DNA of 64,000 nt, from assembly GCF_000004195.4 (NCBI RefSeq), contig NC_030683.2:84531410-84595409 (forward strand), read 5' to 3'. A program made the translations under genes and the position numbers. Source of the stretch: Xenopus tropicalis (lineage: Eukaryota; Chordata; Amphibia; Anura; Pipidae). Shown in pieces: positions 33,791 to 46,960 of this stretch. Each line of letters opens with the position of its first letter. The stretch's first letter is position 1. The notes under the pieces are model-generated. The model ran no database searches, had not been told where the DNA came from, and was given only the letters and a program-made list of their open reading frames with translations.

Positions 33791-36700
33791 GTAAGTACAC
33801 TATAAAATACTTATATTTTCTTCTATCCTATATGCAGGTACAGTTACATTTATTGCATGCCATTTTGGCTGTTCTGTTTGTGCTGAACTCCTGTAGCATA
33901 AACATGTTCTATTTAAAGATAGGAATATGAGTTTTACTTGGAGTTTTTTTTAGTAGATGAACTGATTGTCAGAACTGTTTGTTAGGAAAGTTGGATTTAG
34001 TGGAATAGCAATGGCCAATTACTTGGTCCATCAGAAAAGGTAATTTCGGAAGCAGCAAACTAGCTATCCAGTGCATTAAGTGGTTTGGCCTTCATGATCT
34101 GTCTGATCCCTCCTGGAGCTTAGGCATATTCTTGTAAATCCATCACTTTAATTAGAAGAAAACTTATGGAGGCCATACATGAACTGTTAAAAGCTACCAA
34201 CAGGTTGCGCTTAGTAGCTTGCGTATGGGTCCCCTCCATTGGGCCTACCCAACTAATATCTGGTGAAAAATCAGATACCACCTACCTCAAGGGGGGCATA
34301 TAGGGGTAGATCTACTTGTTTGGTGACCTCACCAGTGTATGGCCACCTTAACACTTTGGGAATCAGAACATTACTTTTTTCCCTTGTATCTGAAATAAAT
34401 TATTTTCATATTTGGGCTGCAAGTCCAGCTTAGTGTAATTTTGGCATAGAGACTATAGTTTTATTATGTCACAATCAGTCACCCACTTTTCTAGTTTATA
34501 TGTGTTTCAATATGAACATTTTGCATTAACCCTAGTTTTCTGTGTATTTTCTCCATCAGTCTTTTCCCCTACATTCATTGCTACCCAATGAATTAAATAA
34601 CTGAAGTTGATTAAATGGTATACAAATGAAAATGAATCCGTTATACCTACTGCCTGAATAAGCCTTCTCTTGTAGACTACTCATGTAGATATCACATTCC
34701 AATCACAGATGTGTAAGCACAATAAAAATTCCCACTATAAGTATACTTGCACCAAAGTAATTTTCCCTGTGTGACTGTTCAAATTCATTCACAAGTATAG
34801 TATGTGTTGTCCTGTATGCAGTAGGTAAAAGGCCAAAAACAGGGCTAATTTTGATTTCAACACTAAATTATATAGTATAAGAAATAACAAAAAAACATAT
34901 ATATTTTATATTTAAAATAGGCAGAAAGTATGTTCAGCACAAACCCCAATCATTTATCTAAACCAAACTTCAGGGAGTCAGGTAGCACACAACGTTTAAA
35001 AAGCATTAAAACAAAAAATGGCCAAATGATTAATATGTATTAGAAACAGTGCCATAACTACTGGGAATGAGGGGGTGCACCTCAGCCAGTCCCTGCTTGG
35101 GCTCCTTTGGAAACTTGGCAATGTGAAGAAGAGGACGTAATGTGAAAGTGTCTGGCGAGCATCCGTAGGGTGGTGCTCATCTGCAAGGGAAGGGGGGAGG
35201 TGGGGGGAACCCTGAACCCCAGCCTTTGCAGCGCCAGTTATTTTACCATACTCAGTAGAACCATTAGAACAGGGAAACAATATCAGTGTTTCAGGAGTAG
35301 TTTATTGTGGTAAACATCACTAATCAAAGACAATTTGTAGTTAACGTTTACTTATTTTTGTGGTTTTTTTTTTATTTACATTTATTTTCTGAAACTGTCA
35401 GGACTGGAATTTTAAATGTTGTCTCCTGGGGCTAAATTAACCTAGCTATGAGGCAGCTATAATGTCAGAATGGAAGATCAGGAGAGGTCCTGCATAGAAA
35501 CTAAGCAATTAGATAAACAATAAAAAGAAACCTTTACGGTCAATCAGTTTTAGATTGCCGGCGTAAGTGACCCCAACAACCATATAGCAGTTTCAGTTGC
35601 AGGCTCTAAAAATGCAGAATGGGAACAATAGTCATACAAAAATATACAAAATACAACATACAGAATAGATAATTAACTAAAAAAAAGTAGCAAATGTACA
35701 TATATTATAATAAAAGATAATATAAAGGTGAACAACCCTTTTAAAGCATAACTTAAGACCTGAGATAACAGTTTGTCTGTTATTGTTTTACTTGAAACTA
35801 TAGAATCCCATTTTAAATTACCACAATTGTTACTTCCATGTGTCCTCTCTTTTGACTGTCTCTAGCAAATATATCATAATATGTACATATTATACAAATT
35901 ATCTGTATACATATTTGTACTGCTTTCATTTCCAAGTGTACTGGGCATGAGTATTTTACCAGGGCAGATTTTAAAAGTCGTTTCTCTAAAGTGAAGGTGA
36001 GTTCAGGACATGGGGGAGGTGGCTCACAATTGTCACATGTGTACATGTGGTTACATACAGCAGCCCTGTGGAAGAAAACAACTGCCACACAAAAAAGGGA
36101 ATAATGTCACCCCAGAATTAACCCTTTATTAACATCCATGTTTATTTTATGTCCTCAAAATTAGTTCTGTTTTAGTTGTATAACGTATGAGGATATGTTT
36201 GCTCACTCAGTATTGGACCAAAGTTGCAAATTAAGGTGACAGTGCCCGCTTTTACTCTCTATAAATTAGAATTGGGAAGAAGGCAAGAATAATAGTCATA
36301 AAACATGCCAGGTCTGCTGCTATTGGACTAGCAGAATAATCACTTTACTATTTAAACACACCATACACACTTACTCTTAAGTAGATACTGACGAGAAATG
36401 CCTAAATGTGAAATAACACTCACGCAAAGTTACATCAATCAATTTAAAAATAAATTATTAGGGTCGTGACTTCCTATTGTCAAAGAACTAGTATACCCTC
36501 CTTTTCCTTTAGATTATAAGATCTATTGGGTAGGCCACTCTTGTCCTTATCTTTAAATATTTGTATGTATTCTGTATGTTTGATGTATACACCTGCATAA
36601 AAATATGTACAGAAGACATGACAGAATAATAAATAATGTTACGAATATGAAAGTATTGGCAAATTAAGGGCAAGGATAGCCCCTTTCACTGGGAGTGCCA

Positions 36701-37202
36701 ATATGTTAGGTTCCCCGCAGTGAATGTTATCGCTTTTATTTCCTCAGGTGGTACCTTTATTTTGAAAGGCCAGAGCAACTTTTAGGGAAAATATGCAATG
36801 GACTGGTCAAAAACTAACTCAGTGATGCCATTTTATTTAACTTTTGCAGGTGTTCGTCTTCAGACTTAAGGTGGGCATACACAGGCTGCCGAGCTGGCAC
36901 CTTATTGACCCATGTATGGGACCCTCAGATGGGCACCCTTAACCGATATCTGGCTAAAAATTGGCCATATCTCGATCAGGCAGGTTTAAATATACTGGCA
37001 GAGTGAGGAGCATAACTGCTTGTTGATGCGGTCCTTGCCCCGACAGCCTGAATCCCATCAATGTGATCCAATTGTTCAGCTATCGTGCCAAATGATTGGA
37101 TCAATCCAATGTTGCCCTCCTCAAGGGAGCTGCTGGGCAACCTACAGTTATGGCAAGCTTTAAACTGTATGCGCAGTAACATAACATTTTGTAAATTGAA
37201 TG
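33791..37202. other. no gene recognised; scattered repeat fragments
   Basis: Contains a 'GCCATACATG' repeat fragment (about 34165-34355), a hAT-like fragment starting CAGTGCCATAACTACTGGGA (35047), an L2-like tail phrase (TTAGATTATAAGATCTATTG, about 36512) and another 'GGTGGGCATACACAGG' fragment (36870-37080). No exon with both splice sites and a supported frame. Confidence 0.4.
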
Positions 37203-37536
37203 GTACAGGTATAGGATCCCTTATCCAGAAACCCATTATCCAGAAAGTTCTGAATTACGGAAATGCCGTAGACTCCATATCCCCCATAGACTCCATTATA
37301 AGCAAATAATTCTAATTTTTAAAAATGATTTCTTTTTTCTCTGTAATGATAAAACAGTCCCTTGTACTTGATCCCAACTAAGATATAATTAATCCTTACT
37401 GCAGGCAAAATAATCCTACTGGGTTTAAATGATTTTTTAGTAGACTTAAGGTATGGAGATCCAAATTGCAGAAAGATCCCTTATCCGAAAATCCCCAGGT
37501 CCAAAGCATTCTGGATAATGGGTCCATTACCTGTAC
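37203..37536. repeat. Xenopus 'TACAGGTATAGGATCCC' repeat, full copy
   Basis: Begins TACAGGTATAGGATCCCTTA, passes TCCAGAAACCCATTATCCAG and ends TAATGGGTCCATTACCTGTA, so the ends are inverted repeats of each other. Confidence 0.75.
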
Positions 37537-39779
37537 TGCACAAAGTTTATGCTAAGGATGCTTTGGAAAGGTAAGTATGCTGTAAAATGGATGTGTGGCT
37601 TTGCTTTCGTTTTTTCCCAGGATGGTCAATTATTTTTACTAAAGGAAGCCTTAGGTCCAGACTGCGATTCAAAATAGGTCCTGGGATTGGAAATACACAG
37701 AAGTCTCAGCTGACCCCCCCAATAAATAGTGACTGTCTATGGCATCTTACAGCAGCTCCCCTGGCCATTGTGGGCCTGTCTTTAGTATAGGAGTTTGTAA
37801 TTGCTCTCTACACTAACAATCAACTGCCCTACACCAGTCTGTGTGAAATGTGGTGGGACAGCATTGGGTTTGCCCCCTTAGGCAGCAAAATATTAAGAAG
37901 CACCTCTTTTGTTTTTATGGTAGCAGCTCTAGCATTCCCCAGGGGTGCAGCTTACTTACCTTTGTTAGTTAAGTTATAAAAGATTTCTCATATTTCTTAT
38001 AACAATGGTACAACATACTGTACAACTTTCTCCTCTGTCAGAATACTTAATTTAAAATTGTAATCTTGCTCTTTTAGAATGTAAGCTCTATTAAATATAT
38101 GTAAGAGTGCATCTTATTAGCTGAGAGATAAGCAGACCTATAACTTCCAGAAATACTTTGGTGTTTAAGGAGCATCTGTCATCATAAATAGCTTCCCCCC
38201 ACCAGAGATGCCAGCGCTAAGCTTCCAACACCAGGAAGGTGCTTCCCGTTCAGATGGGCATGTGAAGGCATATACATGTGCATAATAAGTGATTGTGTAT
38301 GGTGAAGCACAGCTGTCCCCCTAGTTGTCCCCCTACCAGAATAAAGGTTCTGTTAGCTTGCACCTCCAGTGGGTAAAACAATTTTTGGATGATTAAGCAA
38401 GGATTTTGTACCGTAATCTCTGTAATACAGTAAGGCTCCTAAAACTGATTTTACATGCTGGTGATTGTGTTTAAATTAAAAGACTTGCTCAATGTTAAGA
38501 CTGTAATTCTAATGTAGCTTAAAGAGCAATGTAATTAGCTAATAGGGGTGTTTTGTTTTGTAAGACAGCAAAAGGCATGCCTACAAGTCATCTGGGAAGC
38601 TTAAAGCTCTGTTCCAGTAGTCACTGAAACCCCAGACATTTACTGCCATCAGTGCGTACAATTGGCATTGGGGTGACTGTCTAAGGACCATGGATTAGGA
38701 TGACACACATGATGGTTAGTTACCACATATAAATACAATTTGGCTACACAAGCTATTGATGGTGAAACAGACTGCCTTGTGGATCAATCAGCTGTATCAC
38801 ATGGAAGAAAGACAGGAAGTGCAGGAAAGTTAACTGTTGACTTGATTGTCTGGCCAGCATACATGTACCAAAAGTCATATGAAAAATCAGCCTTTCACAA
38901 ACATAACACATACCCTGTTCTAGCCATAGACATCTTCCTCCTTTCAAAAATAGTGTTCTTTCCCAAACAATTCTGCTAGGTCGAAAAAAAAGTAGCCAGT
39001 TTGGTAAATAAATGGAAAACCCATGGCCCTGCCTCCTTCTTTATTTCAAAAGCTGGTTGCGCTGTGCGCTTTCACAAATACAGCGTTCTGTCAATATGCA
39101 GAAGTGCACAGTTCTATTTATCTGACTAGAGATTCTGGGTGCTGTAGTTCACTAGCTGAATGACTGCAGACTGAACAACAGATATATTCAACTTCTGAAT
39201 TACCAAACTCGCCCCGTGTGTCTTCACCCTAATAGGCACTGTTAAAAGTCACGGTGACCTGTACAACACGGTCGCGGCAATATTCTATTTTACACGGAGG
39301 TTAGTCACTGAGATTAGTCACCGTGACTGTGGTTTTCTTAAAAGTAGCAGCAACTATTTGCCCATCTGTCTTCGCCTAACAGGAGTGGGACTGAATAGAA
39401 TGAAAAGTAAAAATACCAATAAAGTTGTAGCTTTACAGAGCAAAACTGATTTAGCTGCTGTAATCAGACAGAAGAAGAAGGTAAATTATTCAAAATCTGT
39501 AAAAAAATAAACAATGAAGAGCAGTTGTTAGGAATAGGACATTCTGAAACAAATATAGAGAAAATACAATATTTAGCACATCTTTTCATGTTCATGTGAT
39601 TGATCAATAGTGCAAGATAAGAAATATCTTGAATAATGAAAAATGTACGATATGTACCCACTGTGAGGGGTAGCTTGTGTGATGTGTTTCATGTGGGCTC
39701 AGCAGGCAGGAAAGCTTACTGAGGTTTGCATCTGTTTTCTGTTATTTTTCCTGTGACAACATCCTATAAACTACAAGTT
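37537..39779. other. no gene recognised
   Basis: Region upstream of the dixdc1 first exon. Around 39195-39380 there is a foldback-like repeat (CCCCGTGTGTCTTCACCCTA ... GTCTTCGCCTAAC with internal TCACGGTGAC and CACCGTGAC). Nothing else supported. Confidence 0.4.
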
Positions 39780-40023
39780 GCCATAGAGACATAAGCCTGA
39801 CACACCATACGCTGGTAGGATCCCATTACGAGCATGCTCAGTTGCACTTCTCGTCCCCCTCCCTACTCTGCTCTCAAGATCTGGTTTCAAATTAACGGGC
39901 TGCATGGACCAGCTTTATCCCTGATGGCTCCTTATTCTTTGTGTCTGGAAATAGCCGGGGAGCACAGGGAGCATTGGTGACAGTAAGAGAAGAGAGCCAC
40001 GTTTGGGGGTTGCTTTTTACTGA
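39780..40023 (+). promoter_or_regulatory. dixdc1: probable promoter/5' UTR of dixdc1
   Basis: The non-repetitive DNA immediately upstream of the first coding exon. It has short upstream frames (ATG at 39834; ATG at 39904 followed by a stop after six codons) and an in-frame TGA (40021-40023) directly touching the start codon, which fixes the start. No TATA box is evident; the transcription start cannot be placed. Confidence 0.45.
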
Positions 40024-40086
40024 ATGATGATTGCCAGTCTGGCCAGGGGGAATTTGCTGGACATTATTCATGAAGGATTCCCAGAG
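40024..40086 (+). CDS. dixdc1: dixdc1, first coding exon
   Basis: 21 codons, MMIASLARGNLLDIIHEGF plus Pro-Glu, end on a codon boundary at a GTAAAT donor. Mammalian DIXDC1 starts with a variable Met segment and then LTRGNLLDVLQEGFNE, as I remember it, so the match is clear. The next residues in mammals (QQLQAYVAW) are encoded in frame at 57117. DIXDC1 (Ccd1) is a Wnt-pathway protein with an N-terminal calponin-homology domain, a coiled coil and a C-terminal DIX domain that polymerises with Dishevelled and Axin. An in-frame TGA abuts the ATG; the second ATG (40027) has the better context, with A at -3. Confidence 0.87.
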
Positions 40087-42456
40087 GTAAATGCATGTTT
40101 TATTAAGCAGTTCCTGTGCCAGGCAGATGTGTTGGCTTTGGTGACAGTGTAACCCTTTATGTTTTGGCACTGCAAAGAGGTGTGGAAAAGTTGTAAAAGT
40201 CGGGGGAAGTGGTGGCTTGGTAACTAAGAGATTCGTCTCTCTAGCGCTTCCTTTTCTCAGCATCAGTAGAGCAGCAACTGGGTCATATCTTCCTGTCATT
40301 TTATCTCTAGCAGGCTTACACATTAGATTGGCCTGGCCGCATATATCATCTTACTCTAGTCTCTGGCAGGATGTCATTGATTTGTGTAATTCATTTAAAT
40401 TCATGTATGCTTGTATCATATACTCTATTATACAGGTAGGCTTTTTTCATACACTATTTTAACAAACAGATTTACCTTAAATTAAGGTTGGGAAACATGT
40501 TACTTTCCCTCTATGTTGTTTAACTACATCTTCCAGCATCTCATCCCCCCCAGACAGCTCAGCTGACTTTTATTTTAGATTGTAAGCTCTTGGGAACAGG
40601 GTCATTTGATACAAAAAAGTATTCTTTACCTATGTTTGCTAAATTATTGTAAGGCCCCTGTGTTTTATAAATTAATGTAAAGTTCTGTGTAACTTTCTGG
40701 TGTTTTGATGATAGTTATGTAGGCTGAAGCAATCAATTAATCAAAACAATTTTGCATTTGGTCTTTTTTATGGTGTGGTATTCAGATTAGCAAAGCAGGT
40801 TTCCTGTTGTGTGTGGTTGCTAAATAAAAATTCAGCATGTTTTCTACTATGTGAACAACCACACAAGGGGACGTCTGTTGACCCCCTACTACGAAAACGC
40901 GGCAGATCTCTAGTTAGCTACTCAGATAAGCAAGCTGCATTATATCAGGTCATATCAGGTGATTATGACAAAACTATACCTGATAAGAAATTCTAATTAC
41001 AATTGTATTAATCCTAATTACCATTTGACAATTCCTTTTGTTATGTAGGTGTTTGTCTCAGAACTCCCGTAGATATATACCTGTTAAATTACAGTACATA
41101 TATAACATAAATGGCTTTATTCATACATGGTATCTTAAAATATTTCAAGCACTTCCATACTCTTAATTACTTTTTCTTACAGACCTGGACCTGGTACACA
41201 CTTCATGCAGTTCTTTTATTGAATTGCTGCAGGCATGTTTGATTTAACTGCCAAATCCATACCTTTTTACTTGACATTATTATTATGTAATGACTTGATC
41301 AGCCTTTAGAGATCTGTAACCACAGTTTTCCGCTTTTCATATATATTAGATATGTGACACCAAGTGGCATAATACTAAGCCGCAAATGTTTTACTTCATG
41401 GCCAGTGGTATATTTGTAAATTTGCAATTAACACAGTGCTAATGCAAATACAGTCAAAACAGGGTGTGACCAAATAGCAGGCAAGAGTAGCTTGCCGGAT
41501 AATCCCCAAATCAACATGTTAGGGTCATCAGAGTAAACCATGTCATTAGAGTGATAATGATCTGCTCCAGGTGTTTCTGTGAACTTATTTCAAACAGTAT
41601 AACCCTCATTTTATGTTTTTCAGGTGACCAGGAAAAAATTGTGTAAAATCCAATAAAATGTAAATAGTAATGTGTTAAAACAACTTATTTTTCAAGTACT
41701 CAAAGGATATAAGCCCAGGAATAACTTTTACTTTAAAATACAATATTTGCATTTTTAATGACAAGGGTTACGCAGTGCAGCATTAATGTCACCCTATGGG
41801 GCATCATGCGCAAGTCAGATGCACAACCTAAAGCAGTAAGTGATTTGTGCATGGCTTTATGAGGTACAGACTCATTGGAACTGATAATTTACAGACAGGA
41901 CCATGGTTTAGGCATCTGGTTAGAATTGTAAACCTCTTTATTTCACTAATAACAACATTCATAGAGGACAAGCAGATATTTTTAGGAACATTAGGCCAAA
42001 ATTCTTATGTAAAATCTGTAAACATTATGTAAAATCATAGAAAGCATCCACTGAAATGCATTATAAATAGTTTGGGTCACAAAAAACAAAGTAAAATGCA
42101 GGAAAACGTAAAACAGGGTATGAAAAATTGATGTTTCACTGTTTTTAGAATGAAAAAGGAATTTGTATCAATGAATTCATGTATAATTGATGACATTCAT
42201 ATACGATTGATGGACTTATGTTGTCAAATGGCTGATTCAGGTTTTGCCCATCTGATTTGAACTGTATCTTGAATCAGTGCTTGGGTAATTTATATACATG
42301 GTTTGATCCACCCTTGACAGATTGATCTTTTGCCACTGTCCCTTTTAAACAATAAAAAGCTAACCTTTAGGTCCCTTCTATACAGTTAATTTAGGTCCTT
42401 TGGCAGCCAAACAATTAGAGTACTGGATGAGCTTCTGGTTTTATAACATTCTTCTA
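40087..42456. other. dixdc1 intron 1, no gene recognised
   Basis: Start of a 17-kb intron. An L2-like tail phrase (TTAGATTGTAAGCTCTTGGG) is at 40577. No other supported feature. Confidence 0.4.
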
Positions 42457-42741
42457 AAGCTGGCCATACATGCACCAATGATATTGTACAAAACCTCGTT
42501 TCGTACAATATTTTGTGCGTGTATGGTGGATCAACAAGATGACCTATATCGCAAAGGCTGCAGATATCGGTTGTCTTGTTGATCAGCTGGGTTAAAAGAT
42601 TTTGATCAAGCGCCATTAAAGGCGCCCAAACAAAATCTGCGCTCAGGCTGAATCAGCAGGTGGAGGTAGAATTCCTATTGTTTCTACCACCAGATCTGAC
42701 GATTCAGCCCTGAAAGATCAGAATTGCTACATGTATGGCCA
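42457..42741. repeat. 'CTGGCCATACATG' foldback repeat
   Basis: Left end AGCTGGCCATACATGCACCA; right end GCTACATGTATGGCCATG. Internal inverted segments GATCAACAAGATGACC..TATC and GGTTGTCTTGTTGATC fold on each other. Confidence 0.65.
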
Positions 42742-43600
42742 TGTATCTCTGGTACACCTTATCTCTACTGGTTACTGCCACCTGGCGGTACCAACCATCA
42801 ACTTTCGAAGCAGATGGGCCCTGTCCCATAACAGCATTACCAGTGTTTGGATTAGAGTTAAGGGATAACCATGGAAACTCAAATGTATTCACATTTCCAC
42901 AGTGCTGGCCCCAGTGGGCGGACTTTTACTTTCCAGGCAGAATTGCATCTGATTGTCACACATCGCTCACGTTTTAGCTGCTGTAAGACTAAATATAGCT
43001 CCTGAACAGTCAATCTTTTGCCCTTGCATATTTCACAGTCTTTCCTATTTTGCACCTAATTACAGCTTTATCTGTAATAGTTGTAACATGCATAGTCCTG
43101 AGTGGGAAAAGCTGTCAGTGAAAAAACAATGCCTCTTACAAGCCATAGTGATCTTGCTACAACTGGAAGAGTATCTCTTCCCGTCCCAATGAGAAATGTT
43201 GGTGGCTCTAAAGCATCTTGCCGAATGAATAGAGGCAAATAATTTCTACCTTAAGGATAGATACTACGTGGCAGGATATGCACTATGTGGAAAATACTTT
43301 TCTCAAGCATCCAGAAAAGACTATGAAATCCTTTAATCTTGGTAGAAAAGTCATGTGACAAAGGCTTTCACTATATAACTTCTCATGTGTTAAGTGGTGG
43401 AACATTTGTTTTCCTTTCTGCTGTGCTGTTTTCAAATGAAATCATGCGTGTGTTTGATGTTTGTGCACAAACACTGGCTATCATTTAAAGTATCAGGTCA
43501 GTGTTCAACTGCTCACATAGTTCTTAGCTACTATGCGCTAAGGTACATCAGTTAATAAAAAGGCCATATATATATATATAAATATATATATAAATATATA
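42742..43600. other. dixdc1 intron 1, AT microsatellite at the end
   Basis: No exon supported. An AT-rich microsatellite (43566-43600) provided the TA target for the Tc1 element that follows. Confidence 0.4.
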
Positions 43601-45220
43601 CAGTGGTGTGAAAAACTATTTGCCCCCTTCCTGATTTCTTATTCTTTTGCATGTTTGTCACACAAAATGTTTCTGCTCATCAAAAACCGTTAACTATTAG
43701 TCAAAGATAACATAATTGAACACAAAATGCAGTTTTAAAATGAAGGTTTACGTTATTAAGGGAGAAAAAAAACTCCAAATCTACATGGCCCTGTGTGAAA
43801 AAGTTATTGCCCCCCTTGTTAAAAAATAACTTAACTGTGGTTTATCAATTTCAATTTTCAATTTCAATATCAATTTCTGTAGTCACCCCCAGGCCTGATT
43901 ACTGCCACACCTGTTTCAATCAAGACATCACTTAAATAGGAGCTACCTGACACAGAGAAGTAGACCAAAAGCCCCTCAAAAGCTAGAGGTCATGCCAAGA
44001 GCCAAAGAAATTCAGGAACAAATGAGAACAAAAGTAATTGAGATCTATCAGTCTGGTAAAGGTTATGAAGCCATTTCTAAAGCTTTGGGACTCCAGCGAA
44101 CCACAGTCAGAGCCATTATCCACAAATGGCAAAAACATGGAACAGTGGTGAACCTTTCCAGGAGTGGCCGGCCGACCAAAATTACCCCAAGAACGCAGAG
44201 ACAACTCATCCCAAGACCCCAGGACAACATCTAAAGAACTGCAGGCCTCACTTGCCTCAATTAAGGTCAGTGTTCACGACTCCACCATAAGAAAGAGACT
44301 GGGCAAAAACGGCCTGCATGGCAGATTTCCAAGGCGCAAACCACTTTTAAGCAAAAAGAACATTAAGGCTTGTCTCAATTTTGCTAAAAAACATCTCAAT
44401 GATTGCCAAGACTTTTGAGAAAATACCTTGTGGACCGATGAGACAAAAGTTGAACTTTTTGGAAGGTGCGTGTCCCGTTACATCTGGCGTAAAAGTAACA
44501 CAGCATTTCAGAAAAAGAACATCATACCAACAGTAAAATATGGTGGTGGTAGTGTGATGGTCTGGGGTTGTTTTGCTGCTTCAGGACCTGGAAGGCTTGC
44601 TGTGATAGATGGAACCATGAATTCTACTGTCTACCAAAAAATCCTGAAGGAGAATGTCCGGCCATCTGTTCGTCAACTCAAGCTGAAGCGATCTTGGGTG
44701 CTGCAGCAGGACAATGACCCAAAACACACCAGCAAATCCACCTCTGAATGGCTGAAGAAAAACAAAATGAAGACTTTGGAGTGACCTAGTCAAAGTCCTG
44801 ACCTGAATCCTATTGAGATGTTGTGGCATGACCTTAAAAAGGCGGTTCATGCTAGAAAACCCTCAAATAAAGCTGAATTACAACAATTCTGCAAAGATGA
44901 GTGGGCCAAAATTCCTCCAGAGCGCTGTAAAAGACTCGTTGCAAGTTATCGCAAACGCTTGATTGCTGTTATTGCTGCTAAGGGTGGCCCAACCAGTTAT
45001 TAGGTTCAGGGGGCAATTACACATCACACAGGGCCATGTAGGTTTGGATTTTTTTTCTCCCTAAATAATAAAAACCCTCATTTAAAAACTGCATTTTGTG
45101 TTTACTTGTGTTATCTTTGACTAATAGTTAAATGTGTTTGATGATCAGAAACATTTTGTGTGACAAACATGCAAAAGAATAAGAAATCAGGAAGGGGGCA
45201 AATAGTTTTTCACACCACTG
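43601..45220 (+). mobile_element. Tc1/mariner transposon, 1,620 bp, full length but inactive
   Basis: Terminal inverted repeats of about 215 bp start CAGTGGTGTGAAAAACTATT and are flanked by TA on both sides. A second, inner TGTGAAAAAGTTATTGCCCC-like motif near 43795 gives the IR/DR arrangement known from several vertebrate Tc1 families. The transposase gene lies between the repeats in the + direction and is broken. It sits in intron 1 of dixdc1, sense to the gene, in an AT microsatellite. Confidence 0.9.
43992..45003 (+). pseudogene. Tc1-type transposase, one frameshift and two stops
   Basis: MPRAKEIQEQMR starts a helix-turn-helix domain (YEAISKALGLQRTTVRAIIHKW), followed by the GRPTKITPR linker. 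Near 44205-44215 the frame shifts. In the new frame come the second DNA-binding part (SVHDSTIRKRLGKNGLHGR), a TGA at 44416-44418 (where Trp is usual), the catalytic TDETKVELFG, the QQDNDPKH motif, a TGA at 44782-44784 (again where Trp is usual) and SPDLNPIEMLWHDLKKAV. The catalytic DD34E codons are all kept, with 34 residues between the second Asp and the Glu. The C-terminus GGPTSY ends in TAG. Both TGA changes are G-to-A transitions, so decay is mild. Confidence 0.9.
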
Positions 45221-46257
45221 TATAGAGAGAGAGAGAGAGAATTTGAAAGGCAGTGCACTCACCCAAAAAAGGCAAGAAAAGCCCAGGTGCTGCCACAAAA
45301 AGTAGCATCAGCATGTAGAACACAGAGCACTCATGGGATTCAAATTATGTGCAAAAATACACCATTAAATTTTTACACATAATTTAAGTCCCATGAGTGC
45401 TCTGTGTGCTACATGCTGATAATACTAATTATAACTGGGGTATCAGATAAGTGATTACAACTACTGGGGGGTACCTAATATTTGGCACCCCCCCAGAGAT
45501 TGTAACTTCTGCTTATAGCCTGCATATCCTATAAAAATTATGAATGTACCAGTGAATTATACTCCTCTAGATATAGAAGGATTGTGCTTTAAAAAGTTGT
45601 GTTTCTGACTGATTTATTGAGAAATTCCACAAAAACCCCACTAGTCCCGCCCATCTGTTCCACTTCCTGCTGGCTGAATTCTTTGGATGAGCTGGGGAGC
45701 CAGTGGCCCTCCGTACACTACACTGTAGGATAGGAACCAATCAGCAGCTGACCTGATAGGGAACTGAAGCCTGTCTTGTGTGAGTGCAGGGCTGTGATTG
45801 GCTATCCCCCTCCTACTGTGCTTCTGGCAGGGACCGTTAGGACACGCCCACTCTTCATTGCACACTGGACGGAGAAGTGATACGATCTATAGGGAGCTCC
45901 AATAAAGGGGCCATTTTTACAGAGAGGATTAATTTTTAGCACAAAGTGAAACCAGCACCGTATATTATTCACAATTGCCTACAAAATAAGCATTTTTTTC
46001 CCATTTATCCAATATGTCTCCTTTAAGAAATAGTGCTACTTATCAACATTCCATAGCCTGTGATCAGATTAATATTTTTCCTAATTAAAATCGAAGTGAT
46101 ACAATTTATCCGCCTGTTATGTTTAATGGACCCCTTCATTTAAATATTTTATGGTTTTCAGATCATATTATCATGAAAAGGGAAGATAAGTTTGGAAACA
46201 TCTCTTTGGCTAAAGGAGAACTGATCTTCTGATTCTCCTTCCTCTGTTAAGCCTTCA
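45221..46257. other. GA microsatellite and repeat fragments
   Basis: A (GA)n tract at 45222-45241 follows the transposon. An inverted repeat around 45295-45420 (AGCATCAGCATGTAGAACAC ... GTGCTACATGCTGATA) is a foldback repeat. Around 45640-46028 is a T2-like unit ending TATGTCTCCTTTAAG. No gene. Confidence 0.45.
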
Positions 46258-46960
46258 TTCCTTTAAAGAATAAGTAAAACTTTTTTGTTATCTCTAAAAT
46301 AACAGAATAACATACCGTTCTCATGTAAATTCACAAGCAGCTCAACTTTGACTCTCTCAGCTTTTTCCTAGTGTAGCATGAAGCTTCACCTACTTTTCTT
46401 TGCTGATTTTGCATCCAAATTTCAACCGTAACCTGCCTGACCTAAGGGTAAACCCGCATATCAATACTCTCCTCCTCTCTCTGACTGTGAAGATGGTGTC
46501 CAGTTGAATTCAATCAGGCATGCACAGTAGGCACCTATTTGACCATCTTCACAGTCAAAGAGAGAAGGAGTGTAGTGATGTGTGGGTTTACCCTTAGGTC
46601 AGGCAAGTTAAGGTTGAAATTTGGGTGACCTTTGCGGGTTGGGGTTAGATGCAGGTCATTCTGGGGAAGTACATTCTTCCTGAGCTCCTGAGCCTTGAAT
46701 CCAAAGTGTATGCAGAAGTAGCGTACAGAACAGAAAGCTGCAGCTACCAGTTGGGAGCAGGTTCTGCAACAATTTGGTTAGGATTTGGTGCAGGGTTGAG
46801 TTTTTCCTGACCCCCCCCCCAAAAAAGAACTTAGCAAAGAAAAGTGGTCAGAACTTCACACTAGGCTAGGAAGTAGCTGAGAGTGATGAAGTTGAGCTGT
46901 TGGTGATACAAGGAGAAATGTATGTTAATCTAGGGGATGTTTCTATCATACTCATATTTT
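46258..46960. mobile_element. long foldback MITE, about 700 bp
   Basis: The two arms mirror each other over several hundred bases: GCAGCTCAACTTTGACTCTC at 46336 versus its complement near 46885; CAGCTTTTTCCTAGTGTAG versus CTAGGCTAGGAAGTAGCTG; CCTGACCTAAGGGTAAACCC (46437) versus GGGTTTACCCTTAGGTCAGG (46586). The left outer end (CCTTTAAAGAATAAG) resembles a T2 terminus. Confidence 0.65.
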
